Shown: piece by piece, positions 51,958 through 60,215 of the stretch | Layout of the letters: each line of letters begins with the position of its first letter | Position numbering within the stretch: position 1 is the first letter of the stretch | Origin: Syntrophomonadaceae bacterium | GTDB taxonomy: Bacteria; Bacillota; Dethiobacteria; DTU022 | Length of the DNA: 64,000 nt | Direction: 5' to 3' | Assembly: GCA_003567725.1 (NCBI GenBank) | Contig: PWYU01000058.1 | Coordinates: 1-64,000 of the forward strand | Made by a program: the position numbers and the translations under genes | Notes under the pieces: model-generated | What the model was told of the DNA's origin: nothing | Databases searched by the model: none | The model's input: only the letters and a program-made list of their open reading frames with translations

Positions 51958-52051
51958 TGGCGGGAGTAGATGGGAATCGAACCCACCGCAGAGGGCTGCC
52001 CTGCCACTGGATTTGAAGTCCAGGAGCGCCACCAGGCCGCTAACTACTCCC
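51958..52051 (-). tRNA. selC: tRNA-Sec (anticodon UCA), selC
   Basis: 94 nt with encoded CCA. The acceptor stem is eight pairs (GGGAGTAG with CTACTCCC), as in bacterial tRNA-Sec. The anticodon arm CTGGACTTCAAATCCAG presents UCA. A long variable arm (GGCAGGGCAGCCCTCTGC region) and a GGGTTCGATTCCC T-arm complete it. It pairs with SelB to decode UGA at a SECIS. No selA, selB or selD is in the window, so they must be elsewhere in the genome. Confidence 0.95.
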
Positions 52052-52264
52052 ATAAAAGTGGAAAGGCCATACAATGGTCTTTCCAAGATCTTAATTATAT
52101 CTTGACCTTTAATGCTTTTCAAGGGGATTTTCATTTTCGCCTTGATCATTTTAAATAAGTATTTATTTATATCCTTTATTAATGGCTTGAAATAGTTTAC
52201 AATCATGGAGTAGCAACAGTTGCTATTAGCGGGCAAACTAATTATTCTAATCTAAAAGGGGAGG

Positions 52265-52732
52265 TTGTTAACAATTACACCTATATACAGTGGTGAAGTG
52301 TCTGAAGGAGAAAAACTCCTCAAAGGCGAGAAGATAGGCAGGTTAGGGATGCATGGGGATCAATACCCCTATGTTATTCCACTTTGTTATACTTACCATG
52401 ATGGAGCGATCTACTTTCATGCCAGAAAAAAAGGCCAAAAGCTTGATTACATCAGAAATAATAACCGGGTTTGTTTCCAGGTTGATAAGGTTAACACTTT
52501 AAGAACAGCCAGCTCTCCCTGTGATTATAGCCTTAAGTATACCAGCGTGATCTTGTTCGGACTGGCAGAAGAAGTTCAAGATTTCAATGAAAAAGCTGAA
52601 GTCCTCGATTTATTGACAGCAGCTTTTTCCAATGGACAACCAACAACGCCAATTGAAAAACATGAAATTGATAATGTAGCAGTCATTAAAATCAGTGTTG
52701 ATAATATGATGGTAAAAGTGAATACAGATTAG
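52265..52732 (+). CDS. Pyridoxamine 5'-phosphate oxidase-family flavin protein
   Basis: About 153 residues with the split beta-barrel FMN-binding pattern: GRLGMHGDQYPYVIPLCYTYHDGAIYFHARKKGQKLDYIRNN, then VCFQVDK and YTSVILFGLAEEV. This matches the nitroimidazole-resistance (NimA-like) or PNPOx-related group. Substrate unknown. The start is unclear: GGGGAGG abuts TTG 52265, and an ATT nine bases further on has better spacing. No ATG or GTG fits. It is divergent from selC. Confidence 0.82.
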   Translation: MLTITPIYSGEVSEGEKLLKGEKIGRLGMHGDQYPYVIPLCYTYHDGAIYFHARKKGQKLDYIRNNNRVCFQVDKVNTLRTASSPCDYSLKYTSVILFGLAEEVQDFNEKAEVLDLLTAAFSNGQPTTPIEKHEIDNVAVIKISVDNMMVKVNTD

Positions 52733-52755
52733 AAATATTAACCATAATAAAGGTT

Positions 52756-54177
52756 TTAAAGCAGGCTTATAAACATTTCCACCAGACCCGGATCGAATTG
52801 AGATCCGGAAAACTGTTTTAACTCTTTAAGTGCTTCAACTCTTGATTTAGCTTTACGATAAGGGCGATCATTGATCATGGCATCATAAGCATCTACAATT
52901 GAAAGGATCCTGCATTCCAGAGGTATTTCCTTGCCTTTTAGGCCCAGGGGATAACCACTGCCATCCCATTTCTCATGATGGCGTAAAATTAAATCGGCTA
53001 CATGAGCAAGATCAGGTGAGGCTTTAGCAATCCTGTACCCTTTTTCAGGATGCTGACGCATGATCTCCCATTCTTCTTCAGTTAATCCTCCTTCCTTAAA
53101 TAATATTCGATCCGGAATACCAACCTTTCCCAAATCGTGGACCTTTGCTACCAGGGAAAGAGCTGTTAAGCGGTGTTGATCTAAATCCAGCCTTTCTCCC
53201 ATCTCTAAACACAACTCTTCAAGCCGATCAGCGTGGCCGTTTGCAATATAATCCCTTTCAGATAGAGCGGCCAATAGTGCTTTAACCACTTGAGTTCTTG
53301 CGCTTTCACCACGGTTTTCTTTATCCAATCTCATGTTGTTAATTGCTTGCTTTAATCCATTTTCCAAAGAATCTGCTTTGCTCCAGCAAACTGAAAAACC
53401 TAAAGAAATGTTGATAGGCAGATTATCATTACCGCTGTTATAGTTTTCTATTTCAGCCCTGATTAAACTAATTATTTCCTCACCCGTTTTGGATTGGGCG
53501 CGAGGTATTAACGCTACAAATTCATCACCGCCCACCCTGGCCAGGACATCGTCTTTTTCCAGGAGATTCTTTAGCAGCTCAGCGCAAATTTTTAAGCTCC
53601 GGTCTCCTTCTTTCTGCCCCATGGTGTCATTTATTAGCCTTAACCCATCAAGATCGGCTGAGAGAATGACAACTGGATAAGCATCGCTTCCTTCCAGGCG
53701 TTTTAACTCGTTTTCAAAAAAAGCACGGTTGTAGAGGCCGGTTAGCTGATCATGCAGGCTTAAAAATTTTAGTTGATCTTCATAAAAACGATGCTGTTCC
53801 CTGACCTTGGAGTCACGCAATTCGCGTTCGACCGCTGGAGCTAAACGCGAAAGGTTATCTTTCATGATATAGTCATGAGCACCAGTTTTCATAGCATCAA
53901 CGGCAACATCTTCCCCAATGGTTCCCGAAACAATTATAAATGGAAGATCACGCTGGCTCTCTTTTAAAACTTCCAGAGCTTCCGGAGCACTGAATCTGGG
54001 CATGGCATGATCTGATATAATCAGCTGCCAGGTTTGATCCTCAAGCGCTTCCTGCAAGCCTTCCCTGGTTTCAACACAGGTATAAATCGGCTCATAACCA
54101 CCTTTTTTCAAAGACCGCAGTAACAATAGCAGATCATCTTCGGAATCTTCAACTATAATTACCTTTAACAAGGACAT
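52756..54177 (-). CDS. Response regulator with GGDEF and HD-GYP domains
   Basis: 473 residues in three parts. The receiver domain (1-125) has phospho-site Asp in LIISDHAMP. The GGDEF domain (about 155-285) has RVGGDEFVAL, a synthase-type active site. The HD-GYP domain (about 300-473) has HDLGKVGIPD, HHEKWDGSGYP and DAYDAMINDRPYR. It probably makes and/or breaks cyclic-di-GMP under phosphorelay control. The receiver is closely similar to that of the kinase at 55.9 kb. Convergent with the flavin protein gene. Confidence 0.9.
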   Translation of the reverse strand: MSLLKVIIVEDSEDDLLLLLRSLKKGGYEPIYTCVETREGLQEALEDQTWQLIISDHAMPRFSAPEALEVLKESQRDLPFIIVSGTIGEDVAVDAMKTGAHDYIMKDNLSRLAPAVERELRDSKVREQHRFYEDQLKFLSLHDQLTGLYNRAFFENELKRLEGSDAYPVVILSADLDGLRLINDTMGQKEGDRSLKICAELLKNLLEKDDVLARVGGDEFVALIPRAQSKTGEEIISLIRAEIENYNSGNDNLPINISLGFSVCWSKADSLENGLKQAINNMRLDKENRGESARTQVVKALLAALSERDYIANGHADRLEELCLEMGERLDLDQHRLTALSLVAKVHDLGKVGIPDRILFKEGGLTEEEWEIMRQHPEKGYRIAKASPDLAHVADLILRHHEKWDGSGYPLGLKGKEIPLECRILSIVDAYDAMINDRPYRKAKSRVEALKELKQFSGSQFDPGLVEMFISLL

Positions 54178-54220
54178 AAATGAACCTCCCTCGTTCCTTT
54201 AAGAGATTGATAAGCAGCAG

Positions 54221-54715
54221 CTAAGCAGAAGCATCTTTAGTAGTCTTTGAAATATCATCCAGTGCAACTTTTTCTTTATCGCTGAGAAGTTCATCGATGT
54301 TAAGGATTATCAGCATCCTTTGATCAATTTTACCAACGCCCTTGATTAAATCATTCCGATCACCGGCTATCCGATCGGGGGCTTCCTGTATTTGTTTATG
54401 CGGCAGGCGAGCAACTTCACTGACAGAGTCGACAATCAAACCAAAAAGGCGTTCATTAACTTCTACAATTATAATTCTACTTTCGGAAGTGCGGTCCACA
54501 TCAGCAAGGTTAAAGCGTTTGCGCAAATCGATAACCGGTATCACCTCTCCACGCAGGTTGATAACTCCTTCTACAAATTCAATGGAACGCGGGAGTGGTG
54601 TCACTTTGACCATCTTTAATACTTCAGCAACATTTTTTATTTCACAAGCAAATTCTTCTTCTCCCAACATAAAAACCACTAATTGAATTTCTTGATCCTG
54701 AGTATTATCATCCAT
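54221..54715 (-). CDS. cheW: CheW-like chemotaxis coupling protein
   Basis: 164 residues, single CheW domain: VVFMLGEEEFACEIKNVAEVLKM, then PRSIEFVEGVINLRGEVIPVIDLRKRF and IIIVEVNERLFGLIVDSVSEVARLP. CheW links chemoreceptors to CheA; here no cheA or complete receptor gene is nearby. It is 43 bases upstream of the REC-GGDEF-HD-GYP gene, so the pair may be a single transcript. A receptor remnant lies 180 bases upstream. Confidence 0.92.
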   Translation of the reverse strand: MDDNTQDQEIQLVVFMLGEEEFACEIKNVAEVLKMVKVTPLPRSIEFVEGVINLRGEVIPVIDLRKRFNLADVDRTSESRIIIVEVNERLFGLIVDSVSEVARLPHKQIQEAPDRIAGDRNDLIKGVGKIDQRMLIILNIDELLSDKEKVALDDISKTTKDASA

Positions 54716-54896
54716 AAAAATGACCTCCCACGTTTAAACCTCTTGAAGCTTTCAATTCTGTTATGCCCATTATACTTCAATATACAATTGTCATAAACCT
54801 GCCCGCATCAAATTTTTTCCTGTTAGTTGGAAAAACGCTGTTAAAGCCTCGTCAATACTGAGCCCCTTCATTCTTACGCTCCAGGGCTTTCTTGCT
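54716..54896. other. Intergenic stretch upstream of cheW
   Basis: Contains no coding potential that I can support; probably the cheW promoter region and the tail of the decayed receptor gene. Confidence 0.3.
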
Positions 54897-55034
54897 TTAT
54901 TCCTGGGTGAAAATGATCAGGCTACCGATCTCCTGGGCTGCTTCCGCCGACTGCTCGGCCAGTTTGCGCACTTCTTCGGCCACCACGGCAAAACCCCGGC
55001 CCTGTTCACCGGCCCGGGCCGTCTCAATAGCAGC
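54897..55034 (-). pseudogene. Methyl-accepting chemotaxis protein remnant
   Basis: About 45 codons on the minus strand reading [22 protein letters not shown], then [15 protein letters not shown], the hairpin tip of chemoreceptor signalling domains, ending soon at a TAA. The sensory and membrane parts and the rest of the coiled coil are gone. A MITE-like repeat begins 28 bases to the right, on the side where the missing N-terminal part would be. Confidence 0.8.
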
Positions 55035-55061
55035 ACTTTACATATTACATCAATATATTAT

Positions 55062-55201
55062 GTAACTACTGAGGCCTAGCCCGCTAAGCCACTGGGACGG
55101 TTCCATCGTCTCCCCTTCGGCCTACGCTGCGCTCCGGGACGCTCGAATCGTCCCCGTGGCGCTGCTTATCATTCAACAAAGACAATAGGCTGAGTAGTTA
55201 C
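55062..55201. repeat. MITE-like repeat, copy 7 (full length)
   Basis: Starts GTAACTACTGAGGCCTAGCC and ends GGCTGAGTAGTTAC, 140 bp, with the hairpin arms GGGACGGTTCCATCG and CGAATCGTCCC. Apart from a few changes it is the same as copies 1 and 2, so it was probably mobile fairly recently. Confidence 0.75.
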
Positions 55202-55213
55202 GATATTATTTTG

Positions 55214-55858
55214 TTATCCGGTCAGGCCGAAGCGGCCAGCCAACAGCCTGAGTTCTTTATCTTTTTTCGTTTCCAATTTATCTTTGAGGTTTTCTTTATG
55301 CCGATCAACCGTTTTGACACTTATTGATAAAAGCTCTGCAATTTGGGTCCTGGTTTTACCTTCTGAAAAAAGCTGTAAGATCTCTCTTTCACGTGGTGAT
55401 AATCGCTCCAGGAGAATCTGATCCTGCTGCTTTTGCGTACTGATCTGCAAAAAACCATTCACCAAAACCTGAGACACCGCTGAACTTAAAAAAACTTCTC
55501 CTTTGAGCACAGCACGCATAGCTAATTCCAAATCATCAAAAGCAGAACCTTTATAAACAAAACCGGATGCCCCTAAACGTAAAGCCCGGGACACATAATT
55601 TTCTTCAACATGCATTGATAATATAATAACTTTTACCTGAGGGTAATAAACCTGGATCTGCTGCAAAGCTTCAAGGCCGTTCAATCCTGGCATTGCAATA
55701 TCTAAAATAATCAAATCCGGCTGAAGTTTTTCAGTTAAAGCCAGAGCCTCCCTTCCATCAGAGGCCTCACCCATTACTTCAATCCCCAACTTTGTTTCAA
55801 GAAGAGATCTCAAGCCCTGTCGGACTATGGTATGATCATCTGCCAGTACCACTTTCAT
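55214..55858 (-). CDS. NarL/FixJ-family response regulator
   Basis: 214 residues: receiver domain (1-120) starting MKVVLADDHTIVRQGLRSLLE with phospho-site Asp in LIILDIAMPGLNG, and a LuxR-type helix-turn-helix LSPREREILQLFSEGKTRTQIAELLSISVKTVDRHKENLKDKL. The HisKA_3-type kinase just upstream is its natural partner. The gap between the two genes is 27 bases. Confidence 0.93.
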   Translation of the reverse strand: MKVVLADDHTIVRQGLRSLLETKLGIEVMGEASDGREALALTEKLQPDLIILDIAMPGLNGLEALQQIQVYYPQVKVIILSMHVEENYVSRALRLGASGFVYKGSAFDDLELAMRAVLKGEVFLSSAVSQVLVNGFLQISTQKQQDQILLERLSPREREILQLFSEGKTRTQIAELLSISVKTVDRHKENLKDKLETKKDKELRLLAGRFGLTG

Positions 55859-55885
55859 CTTTTTAAGCCCCTCAAATAAGATATT

Positions 55886-57334
55886 TTAACAGGGAACCCT
55901 GATCATAATTTTTGTCCCCCGGCCTGTGGAAGAATCAATTCTAAATTCGCCATCCAGCAGTTTAATTCTTTCATGCATACCTATTAAACCGATGCTATCT
56001 GAGGATTTATTATGCTGTTCGGGTTCAAACCCAATTCCGTCATCGATAATGTCAAGCAGAAGTAAACCGTTTTGTTTTTTTAAATTAATTTTAACTGTAG
56101 CAGCTTCTGCATGACGTGCCACATTAGTCAGTGACTCCTGCACGCAACGATATAAAGCTGTTTCCACCGGCCCTGGCAAACGCTTTGAATATCCATTATT
56201 TGAAATCTCGGTTTTTATGCCGGTCCTTTTCATAAACCCTTTAATCATCTCATCTATGGCCGGCAAAAGGCCCATATCATCCAGCGCCGGCGGACGTAAA
56301 GATACGGACTGGCGCCGGACAAGGTTTATGGTATAATCAACCAGGTCAATAGTTTGCTTGAGACGGTTTAGTTTGCCATGAGAAGCACTTAATTGCGAAC
56401 CAAGAAGCTGAAGATCTAACTTCACCGCAGTAAGGGCTTGCCCGAGCTCATCGTGCAATTCGCGCGCCAAGCGGGTTCGCTCTTCTTCCATAGCCGTAAG
56501 AATACGGCTTGACAAAGCTTCAATCTGAGCATGGTTTGTTTTCAGTTTCTGTTCACTCAGGATACGTTCAGTAATATCTCTGGCAATACCCTCAATTGCC
56601 TTAAGCGTACCCTCTTCATCATAGACGCCGACACTGCGTTGTTCAGTCCAGGTGATTGAGCCTTTTTTATGGAACCAGCGCATTATTAATGGATAGGCAA
56701 ATGAAACTTCACCTCGCAGGAGCCCTTCAAAGATATGACGATCATCTGGATGAATGATTTCAAAACACAGCTCCGGATTATTATAGAAATTTTCCGGATT
56801 AAAACCGGTAAATGTTTTAACGGAAGGACTGATATATTCAAATTCTAATTCAGGAACTAACCGGATGCGGCAGATTAAATCTTGAGCATTCTCGGCCAAG
56901 CGACGGAAACTTTCTTCACTCTCTTTAAGAGCTGCCCTGACTTTTTTACGTTCTGCTCTAACCTGAGCATCATGTAGAATTCGCTGGACGATAGGAGCCA
57001 GCCGAGCCATATTGTTTTTCATAATATAATCCTGCGCGCCCGCTTTCATAGCGGCAACAGCAGTTTCCTCCCCGATGACACTGGAAACAATGATAAAAGG
57101 CAGGTCTTTATCGCTGTTATTTAAAGCATTTAAGGCCTCAGGTGCGCTAAAATTTGGTAAAGCGTGATCGGATATTATTAAATCCCAGGAACCATTTTCA
57201 AGCGCAGATAAAAGTTCTTCGCCAGTTTCAACACGGACATAATCAACGTTATATCCCGCTTTCTTTAGCTGATGAAGCAGCAAGATTGTATCATCTTCAG
57301 AATCTTCCACTATAATCAGGCGAAGATTTTTCAT
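55886..57334 (-). CDS. REC-PAS sensor histidine kinase (HisKA_3 type)
   Basis: 482 residues. A receiver domain at the N-terminus (Asp in LIISDHALP) precedes a PAS domain (about 140-260: LICRIRLVPELEFEYISPSVK) and a HisKA_3 dimerisation helix with the phospho-His in ARELHDELGQALTAVKLDLQ. A HATPase with NVARHAEAATVKI and DIIDDGIGF completes it. No membrane helix, so a cytosolic sensor. The receiver resembles the one in the GGDEF-HD-GYP protein, and the paired NarL regulator follows. Inputs unknown. Confidence 0.92.
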   Translation of the reverse strand: MKNLRLIIVEDSEDDTILLLHQLKKAGYNVDYVRVETGEELLSALENGSWDLIISDHALPNFSAPEALNALNNSDKDLPFIIVSSVIGEETAVAAMKAGAQDYIMKNNMARLAPIVQRILHDAQVRAERKKVRAALKESEESFRRLAENAQDLICRIRLVPELEFEYISPSVKTFTGFNPENFYNNPELCFEIIHPDDRHIFEGLLRGEVSFAYPLIMRWFHKKGSITWTEQRSVGVYDEEGTLKAIEGIARDITERILSEQKLKTNHAQIEALSSRILTAMEEERTRLARELHDELGQALTAVKLDLQLLGSQLSASHGKLNRLKQTIDLVDYTINLVRRQSVSLRPPALDDMGLLPAIDEMIKGFMKRTGIKTEISNNGYSKRLPGPVETALYRCVQESLTNVARHAEAATVKINLKKQNGLLLLDIIDDGIGFEPEQHNKSSDSIGLIGMHERIKLLDGEFRIDSSTGRGTKIMIRVPC

Positions 57335-57397
57335 TGTGTAATCCTTTCCGGGCCTTTCAATGAATTAAACTAGTTCTACAGCGAAAGATTAAGAGTT
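57335..57397. other. Short spacer upstream of the kinase gene
   Basis: Nothing beyond the presumed promoter region for the kinase gene. Confidence 0.3.
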
Positions 57398-57490
57398 AGC
57401 GGAGCCAAGGGGACGGTTCGAGCGTCCCGAAGCGCAGCGTAGGCCAAAGGGAAGACGATGGAACTGTCCCCGTGGCTTAACGGGCCCTGG
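57398..57490. repeat. MITE-like repeat, copy 8 (inverted, ends missing)
   Basis: AGCGGAGCCAAGGGGACGGTTCGAGCG up to GGAACTGTCCCCGTGGCTTAACGGGCC is the core in reverse orientation, with both outer termini lost. Its middle (GAAGCGCAGCGTAGGCC) resembles copy 7 rather than copies 1 and 2. Confidence 0.6.
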
Positions 57491-57842
57491 TTCACGACAT
57501 AAGTTTCACTGTAGAGATAGAAGGATGAAGCATTTTACCCGTTCATAAACGGAATAAAATCTTTATCCTGCTAAACTCTCTTGATTAGATTATCGGCTGG
57601 AAATATAGATTATTAAGATATAAAAGCCTGTTTACCGGCAAATGCGATAATTTAGAAGTAATCCCTATCAGCCCCTAAAAACTATAATTCTGCACAAATT
57701 TAGAAAGACCATTTTAGTGATCGCAAAAACACCGATATACAAAAGGTATAAAAGGACTCATTTTAAACCACCTTTTATGGAGCTGGCTCGTCCAGGTTAG
57801 GGTTACAAGCGGCAGGCTGGATAGTTATATTTATCCCAAATA
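57491..57842. other. Intergenic stretch of 350 bases
   Basis: AT-rich sequence between a repeat and the methyltransferase gene. I see no gene, tRNA or stable hairpin. Confidence 0.4.
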
Positions 57843-58496
57843 TTATGAAGGATTATCAGTTTTAAAATGAATTAACCTGTTTTCAACCTGAAAATCGTTA
57901 AAGGAGTATTGCTTTTTGATCCATTCTAAAGACAGGTTATGATAGAAGAATACATGGGTAGGATCATTTTTATAATACCATTGCTCAAAATTCAAATGTT
58001 CATGATACAAGTTGGTAAGGCAAAATAGTGATCCTCCCGGCATTAATAGAGAACGCAGTAATTTAAAATCTTCAGAGGGACAATGAAAATGTTCCATCAC
58101 CTCAGAGCAAACAATAAAATGATATTTCTTTTTCAATACAGAGCGATCAGGATGGTAAAAAGGATCATATAAATTAATAGACCTGTAACCTTTTTCTTTA
58201 AGCATAACGGTAGCAACCGGCCCCGGGCCTGCCCCATAATCAAGACCACTTGCCTCAGGGCTATAGTGCAGCAAGATTTTTTCCACCAGTGGCATAACAA
58301 ATTTTCGGTATCCCTGATCATAGACATCATTATTATGCTCTTCATAGCGCTGTTTTTCTTCCCGGGGAGATAAAAAGAAAGCCGGATCCAGCATAACTGA
58401 TAAACAATTTGTACAGCGATAATAGCGCTTGTCACGGAAGTTAAGGATTAAATCAGTAGAACTTCCACAGAGCAAACAGTTTAATCTGGAATCCAT
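57843..58496 (-). CDS. SAM-dependent methyltransferase with N-terminal zinc-ribbon
   Basis: 217 residues. A Cys4 motif, CLLCGS..YRCTNCLSVMLDP, is at the N-terminus. It is followed by a class I fold with the SAM motif SGLDYGAGPGPVATVML and a post-motif FIVCSEVMEHFHCPSEDF. It is of the Methyltransf_23-like group that often modifies sugars or lipids; substrate unknown. AAGGTG before ATG. Stands alone. Confidence 0.82.
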   Translation of the reverse strand: MDSRLNCLLCGSSTDLILNFRDKRYYRCTNCLSVMLDPAFFLSPREEKQRYEEHNNDVYDQGYRKFVMPLVEKILLHYSPEASGLDYGAGPGPVATVMLKEKGYRSINLYDPFYHPDRSVLKKKYHFIVCSEVMEHFHCPSEDFKLLRSLLMPGGSLFCLTNLYHEHLNFEQWYYKNDPTHVFFYHNLSLEWIKKQYSFNDFQVENRLIHFKTDNPS

Positions 58497-58561
58497 GATT
58501 ATTCACCTTCCTGCTAAATAATTATACAAGAAAAATCCAGGCCCTTGAATACTCATCGCCT

Positions 58562-58582
58562 GATAGCAGGCTGAGTAATTAT
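58562..58582. repeat. Possible MITE right-end remnant
   Basis: GATAGCAGGCTGAGTAATTAT resembles the right terminus GGCTGAGTAGTTAC. Too short to be sure. Confidence 0.3.
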
Positions 58583-58623
58583 ATTCAGGATATTTAAAGG
58601 GGAAAGCTTATGATATGGCAAAA

Positions 58624-58666
58624 TAAAGGGTGGCTGTCTTTCATTTTTGAAGACAGCCACCCTTTA
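58624..58666 (-). terminator. Terminator of the methyltransferase operon
   Basis: A perfect 17-bp stem (TAAAGGGTGGCTGTCTT with AAGACAGCCACCCTTTA), loop of nine bases. On the minus strand it is followed by TTTTG. It lies 40 bases beyond the mttB stop. Confidence 0.8.
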
Positions 58667-58668
58667 AA

Positions 58669-58700
58669 GTGAAACAAGGGGACAGATTTCCTTATTTCAC
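58669..58700. repeat. REP-like hairpin
   Basis: GTGAAACAAGGGGACAGATT and TCCTTATTTCAC pair at their ends (GTGAAA with TTTCAC, AAGG with CCTT) and carry the GGGGACAG core of the REP copies at 39.6 kb. Possibly a distant REP family member. Confidence 0.4.
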
Positions 58701-58707
58701 CTACCAC

Positions 58708-60138
58708 CTATGATTCTGCTTTTATTTGATCAATATACTGACTCAATTCTTCTTCAATTTTTTCATCAAGGAGCGGATCTTTGTATTCTTCAAGCACTTG
58801 CTTACAATACTCATGAGCTGTCTCCGCAGCATCATTAGCATCGCCCGGAGCTTTGTAATTTTTACGACTGCTAATTAGCGGTATGCGTGTATTTTTCATA
58901 TGCCTGAAAGTATGCATATCATCCATGTAGTGCCCACCACTACCATGTTTAAGGATTGTATCAATAGCAAGATGTTCATCATCAACATTAATCGACCCTG
59001 CATATTCTTTAATCATGCCAATAATTTCAGCATCAATAATGAATTTTTCATAGGACATGGTCATATAATTTTCCAGCATGCCGGCAGAATGCAGCATAAA
59101 ATTAATCCCGCTGGAAACACAGTTCATCGCCACCATCATTGATTCGAAACCACTCTGGGCATCAGGGGAAATGGAATCGGTTAAAGACCCACCGCCTCTG
59201 GAAGGAATGCCGTAATAACGAGCCATCTGAGCTATAACACAAAACATTTTTATCGATTCCGGGCTACCAATGGCTAAATTTCCAGTCCTTAAATCAACAA
59301 CACTGGAAGATGAACCAAACACAACCGGGGTTCCAGGGTTAATCAGTTGAGCCAGGACTACCCCAGACAGGATTTCGGCAGTCTGCTGGACCAATGAGCC
59401 AGCAAGAGTAACTGGAGCAGTCGTCCCATTCATAGCCAGGGCGGATATGAGGATCGGCTGGTTATTGCGGGCATAAACCATCAGCGCTTCAACCATACGA
59501 CCATCAAACTGCAGAGGGCTTTGGGTATTCACTAAAGTAATCAAAGCAGGGTTATTGCGAACTGTATGAATTCCACCAAAGAGTATTCCGGCCATTTCAA
59601 GGCTTTCTTTGGCTTTTTTTTCTCCTAAAGCACTGCCCATCAAGCACAGATCGGTATGCTTTACAGCAGCTTGAAACATTTTTGCATGCCGGATGTAAGA
59701 GGGGAGATCATTTGGCTCAACTATAACGCCGCCAGCTACATCAAAACTACTGCTGTGGCCACAAAGCTTTGTAAAAGCGATGTAATCTTTATAATTAGAG
59801 ACTCTCCTCTTGCTGTTAATATAATCCATCACATAAGGTGAGCCATAACCGGGAGCATTTACTGTGGAATTACCGCCAATTACTACACTTTTCTCCGGAT
59901 TTCTGGCATGGAGAGTAAATTCGGAAGGAGCCTGCGCTACCTGTTCAACAACCAGCTCCCTGGGAATAAAAACATTATCTCCTTTTACCTTTGCTCCTGC
60001 TTTTTGTAATATATTCCTTGCTTCCGGGCAAAAAAATTCAACCCCGTCGCCTTCCAGCACAGTCATAGCACCCAGGTGAATCTGATCCAATTGTTCCCGT
60101 TTTAAATAGTTAATTGGCTCGTATTCGCGAATAATCAA
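58708..60138 (-). CDS. MttB-family corrinoid methyltransferase (non-pyrrolysine)
   Basis: About 476 residues, full length with no in-frame TAG, so not a pyrrolysine enzyme. It carries MttB features: NAPGYGSPYVMDY, SYIRHAKMFQAAVKHTDLCLMGS, GGGSLTDSISPDAQSGFESMM and HGSGGHYMDDMHTFRHMKNT. Relatives (MtgB, MtpB, MtcB) demethylate glycine betaine, proline betaine or carnitine and pass the methyl group to a corrinoid protein. Which amine is used cannot be read here. The TTG at 60138 has better spacing from AGGAAGG than the tracked ATG 60147. Last gene of the operon before the terminator. Confidence 0.9.
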   Translation of the reverse strand: MIIREYEPINYLKREQLDQIHLGAMTVLEGDGVEFFCPEARNILQKAGAKVKGDNVFIPRELVVEQVAQAPSEFTLHARNPEKSVVIGGNSTVNAPGYGSPYVMDYINSKRRVSNYKDYIAFTKLCGHSSSFDVAGGVIVEPNDLPSYIRHAKMFQAAVKHTDLCLMGSALGEKKAKESLEMAGILFGGIHTVRNNPALITLVNTQSPLQFDGRMVEALMVYARNNQPILISALAMNGTTAPVTLAGSLVQQTAEILSGVVLAQLINPGTPVVFGSSSSVVDLRTGNLAIGSPESIKMFCVIAQMARYYGIPSRGGGSLTDSISPDAQSGFESMMVAMNCVSSGINFMLHSAGMLENYMTMSYEKFIIDAEIIGMIKEYAGSINVDDEHLAIDTILKHGSGGHYMDDMHTFRHMKNTRIPLISSRKNYKAPGDANDAAETAHEYCKQVLEEYKDPLLDEKIEEELSQYIDQIKAES

Positions 60139-60215
60139 GAATGTCATCCTTCCTGCAAAACAACTTAACAGGGCTCAATATGAATAACTTGATCCTTATT
60201 GGGGATGTTTTTAAG

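Noticed and set aside
65-55201. Repeats as a CRISPR array
   Set aside because: Copies are thousands of bases apart, vary in length and have terminal inverted repeats; there are no spacers or cas genes.
58708-60147. Pyrrolysine in MttB
   Set aside because: The frame is open throughout at full family length without an in-frame TAG.
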